64,000 nucleotides of DNA, taken from positions 124,001-188,000 of the forward strand of contig NZ_JAADZV010000009.1 of assembly GCF_010645075.1 (NCBI RefSeq), given 5' to 3'. Under the pieces are notes generated by a model. The model was not told the origin of the DNA. It saw only the letters and a list, made by a program, of their open reading frames with translations, and ran no database searches. The stretch comes from Flavobacterium limi. Lineage in GTDB: Bacteria > Bacteroidota > Bacteroidia > Flavobacteriales > Flavobacteriaceae. This document shows positions 61,894-64,000 of the stretch, one piece after another; position 1 is the stretch's first letter, and every line of letters starts with the position of its first letter. The position numbers and the translations under genes are program-made.

Positions 61894-64000
61894 ATGACTT
61901 TAAAAAGAATATTATTTAATACTTACCTGCTCTTACTAAGTGCATTTGGTTTTTCGCAAAACTTTAATGTACAGGAACTCGGCAAAGCCAAATTAGTTAA
62001 TGTAAGCGGTGGTGCATCTGCCAATACTGTTTTTTATTCTGGTAATGCAACAAGAGAGCCTTTCAGTTATTTTCTGAACGGAAACATTAATGTAAATGTA
62101 GCAGGCTTATACAATTTACCTTTTTCATTTTCATACACCAATCAAAAACTGGGTTATGGTAAACCTGTACTGATGAACCGATTAAGCATACATCCGTCTT
62201 ATAAATGGATTACAGGACATATTGGAGATGTGAGTATGACTTTTTCTCCTTATACCCTGAGCGGACATCAATTTTCAGGAGTGGGTGTTGACCTTACTCC
62301 ACAGGGCAACTTTAAAATTAGTGCCATGTACGGACGTTTGTTAAAAAGAAGTGAGTATAACAATCTTTATCCCGAAATTGTACCCATTTATAAAAGGGTC
62401 GGATACGGTTTTAAAACATCTTATGCTTTTGAAAAAGTGAATCTGGGCGTTACCTTTTTTAAAGCAAAAGATGAAGCCGGTTCATTATCTGCACCGGTTC
62501 CTTTTGAATTAGGAGTAACTCCAAAAGACAATGCGGCCATCAGTATTGAATCTTCTTTTAAAGTATTTAAAAAAATGCAGGTATTTGCTGAATATGCCAA
62601 CAGCAGCATTACTGAAGACTTACGTGCTGACGGCAATGGAACAGGAAATAGCCTCTCGTCTTTCTTCTTAAATAAAAACAGTACTACAACCAGCTACGAT
62701 GCTTTTAAAGGTCAGCTTACTTATCCTGCCGGAAAAGGTACGCTTGGACTTGGATATGAAAGAATTGACCCTAATTACAGAACTTTAGGAGGATATTATT
62801 TCAATAATGATCTGGAAAATATTACAGTGAATGCTACTCAGAATATATTAAAGGACAAAGTTTCACTAGCCTTAAACCTTGGTCTTCAAAAAGACAATCT
62901 GGACAAACAAAAACAAAGCCAGATGAAACGTGTGGTATCTTCTGTTACAGCCGATTTCAGGCCTAATGAAAAATTAAACCTGAATGTAAACTACTCTAAT
63001 TTTCAGTCTTATACCAACAGCCGAAACCAGTTTGACTATATCAATCAGGTTTCTGATTATGATTATCTGGATACCTTAAATTTCAGGCAGGTCAATCAAA
63101 ATGCTGCATTAAATATCAACTATCTGATAAAAAGTGACAAGCGCCTGAAAAAAGCCATAAATGCTAATTTTTCTATGCAGGATGCCGTAAACCAGCAACA
63201 AGGAAGAACAATAGAAGGAGGCGCTTCTACCTACTACAACTCGGGTATTGCTTACACTGTAGGTTATCCTGAAAAAGATTTGAATTTTACAGGATCCTTA
63301 AACAATACTTACGGGAAGACTGATTCCGGGAAAAATCTCATAATTGGGCCAACGATTGGTGCCTCAAAGCTCTTTTTTGACAAAAAACTGACCACTAATG
63401 CTTCTACAAGCTACAATACCAGTTATAACAATGGTGATAAACAAAATGACATCATCAATTTCAGGTTAAACGGATCTTATATTTATCTTCAAAACCACAA
63501 TTTCAATATGGGTGTAATTGCTTTATTCAGTAATTCAGCAACCCAAAAGAATAATGATCTTACAGCAACCTTAGCCTATACGTATTCCTTTGATAAAATT
63601 AAAATGCGTCCAAAAAGAGAACCTCTTCCGGAAAATCAGGATAAAACAGCTTCTGCACCTGTCTTAAAAATCAATTTTAAGAATCAGCTATTTGAAGGAA
63701 CCCGTGAAGATATTATAGCCCAGCTGAAAGAAAAACAACTTTCTTTAAATTCTTTGCCAATAGCCGAAAAAGAGCATTTAGAGCATTTAATAACACTGGC
63801 TTCCCTTACGCCTGACGATAAGGAACTGAAGGAAAAAGTGCTGGATTATCTGGAAGCATTTAACGAAGAAAAAGAGAATTCAGAAAAATACAACACTTAT
63901 TTAGCTGAAACTGCCCAGAAACTCGAAAAAGAAATGAGCCAAAAAGATGAAAGTCTTGAAAATGCTTACACAGCAGCTATTGGAAGAGTAAACAGTCACC
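61894..64000 (+). CDS. Outer-membrane beta-barrel-like protein, 3' end outside the window
   Basis: The frame is open from ATG 61894 to the window edge (702 codons). The signal peptide is MTLKRILFNTYLLLLSAFGFSQ. The next 550 residues are alternating aromatic/polar beta-strands (for example YNLPFSFSYTNQKLGYG, FKISAMYGRLL, GTLGLGYERID, NLNVNYSNFQSYT) typical of an outer-membrane barrel of Bacteroidota. A charged helical tail begins near residue 590 (EDIIAQLKEKQLSLNSLPIAEKEHLEHL and on). It may be the membrane anchor or exporter of the SprB-repeat protein upstream; this is inferred from position, 87 nt after it. Confidence 0.75.
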   Translation, partial: MTLKRILFNTYLLLLSAFGFSQNFNVQELGKAKLVNVSGGASANTVFYSGNATREPFSYFLNGNINVNVAGLYNLPFSFSYTNQKLGYGKPVLMNRLSIHPSYKWITGHIGDVSMTFSPYTLSGHQFSGVGVDLTPQGNFKISAMYGRLLKRSEYNNLYPEIVPIYKRVGYGFKTSYAFEKVNLGVTFFKAKDEAGSLSAPVPFELGVTPKDNAAISIESSFKVFKKMQVFAEYANSSITEDLRADGNGTGNSLSSFFLNKNSTTTSYDAFKGQLTYPAGKGTLGLGYERIDPNYRTLGGYYFNNDLENITVNATQNILKDKVSLALNLGLQKDNLDKQKQSQMKRVVSSVTADFRPNEKLNLNVNYSNFQSYTNSRNQFDYINQVSDYDYLDTLNFRQVNQNAALNINYLIKSDKRLKKAINANFSMQDAVNQQQGRTIEGGASTYYNSGIAYTVGYPEKDLNFTGSLNNTYGKTDSGKNLIIGPTIGASKLFFDKKLTTNASTSYNTSYNNGDKQNDIINFRLNGSYIYLQNHNFNMGVIALFSNSATQKNNDLTATLAYTYSFDKIKMRPKREPLPENQDKTASAPVLKINFKNQLFEGTREDIIAQLKEKQLSLNSLPIAEKEHLEHLITLASLTPDDKELKEKVLDYLEAFNEEKENSEKYNTYLAETAQKLEKEMSQKDESLENAYTAAIGRVNSH

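Overview
The window looks like the chromosome of a Flavobacterium or close relative (Bacteroidota). The DNA is AT-rich. Several secreted proteins end in type A sorting domains of the type IX secretion system (T9SS). Several genes have the Bacteroidota TAnnTTTG -7 promoter element upstream, and a large adhesin-like protein is built from SprB repeats. No rRNA, tRNA, CRISPR array or integrase gene was recognised.

Region 1 (1-11.6 kb) is an array of unrelated genes all on the + strand: a TPR-like fragment, a MORN-type protein with a short endonuclease V, three long beta-propeller-like lipoproteins, a DUF4184 membrane protein, a VOC enzyme, an RCC1-repeat T9SS protein, a small lipoprotein and a small membrane protein. 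Eight structured spacers separate them. Most begin with TAACA plus an inverted-repeat arm and close with the complementary arm plus GAACGTT. This layout resembles integron attC sites, so the region is a candidate integrase-less cassette array and the strongest discovery lead here.

Region 2 (11.7-37.6 kb) is ordinary core and accessory metabolism: a T9SS protein, methionine aminopeptidase, many small stress or detoxification-type enzymes (three DUF1801 proteins, SnoaL-like, SRPBCC, GNAT, LOG family, a metallo-beta-lactamase-fold hydrolase, a lactonase and a 2H phosphoesterase), a Kef-type antiporter, L-serine ammonia-lyase, PanB, an RluA-type pseudouridine synthase, an aldehyde dehydrogenase, a large hybrid histidine kinase and a neutral zinc metallopeptidase.

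Region 3 (37.8-45.1 kb) is a small plastic island. It holds the detached C-terminal toxin end of an Rhs-type polymorphic toxin with a coupled immunity-like gene, a membrane-protein gene broken at an 11-A tract, another immunity-like gene, and a REP-associated tyrosine transposase (RAYT) framed by inverted REP palindromes. A second inverted REP pair lies 1.4 kb upstream. A short YodC-like gene and a remnant copy of its tail follow, with a CPA1 antiporter between them. Next comes a LexA-like XRE-S24 repressor divergent from alkB.

Region 4 (45.2-64 kb, running off the end) is one compact + strand set of six exported proteins: a 1594-residue protein starting at TTG, a fibronectin type III protein, two tandem paralogues that each end in a single SprB-type module, a 2174-residue SprB-repeat protein with a T9SS tail, and the start of an outer-membrane protein. 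The big SprB protein shows a clear period-three (A-B-C) cysteine pattern over 22 modules. This set is the second discovery lead, as a surface-adhesin or gliding-type apparatus that is not the standard sprB locus.
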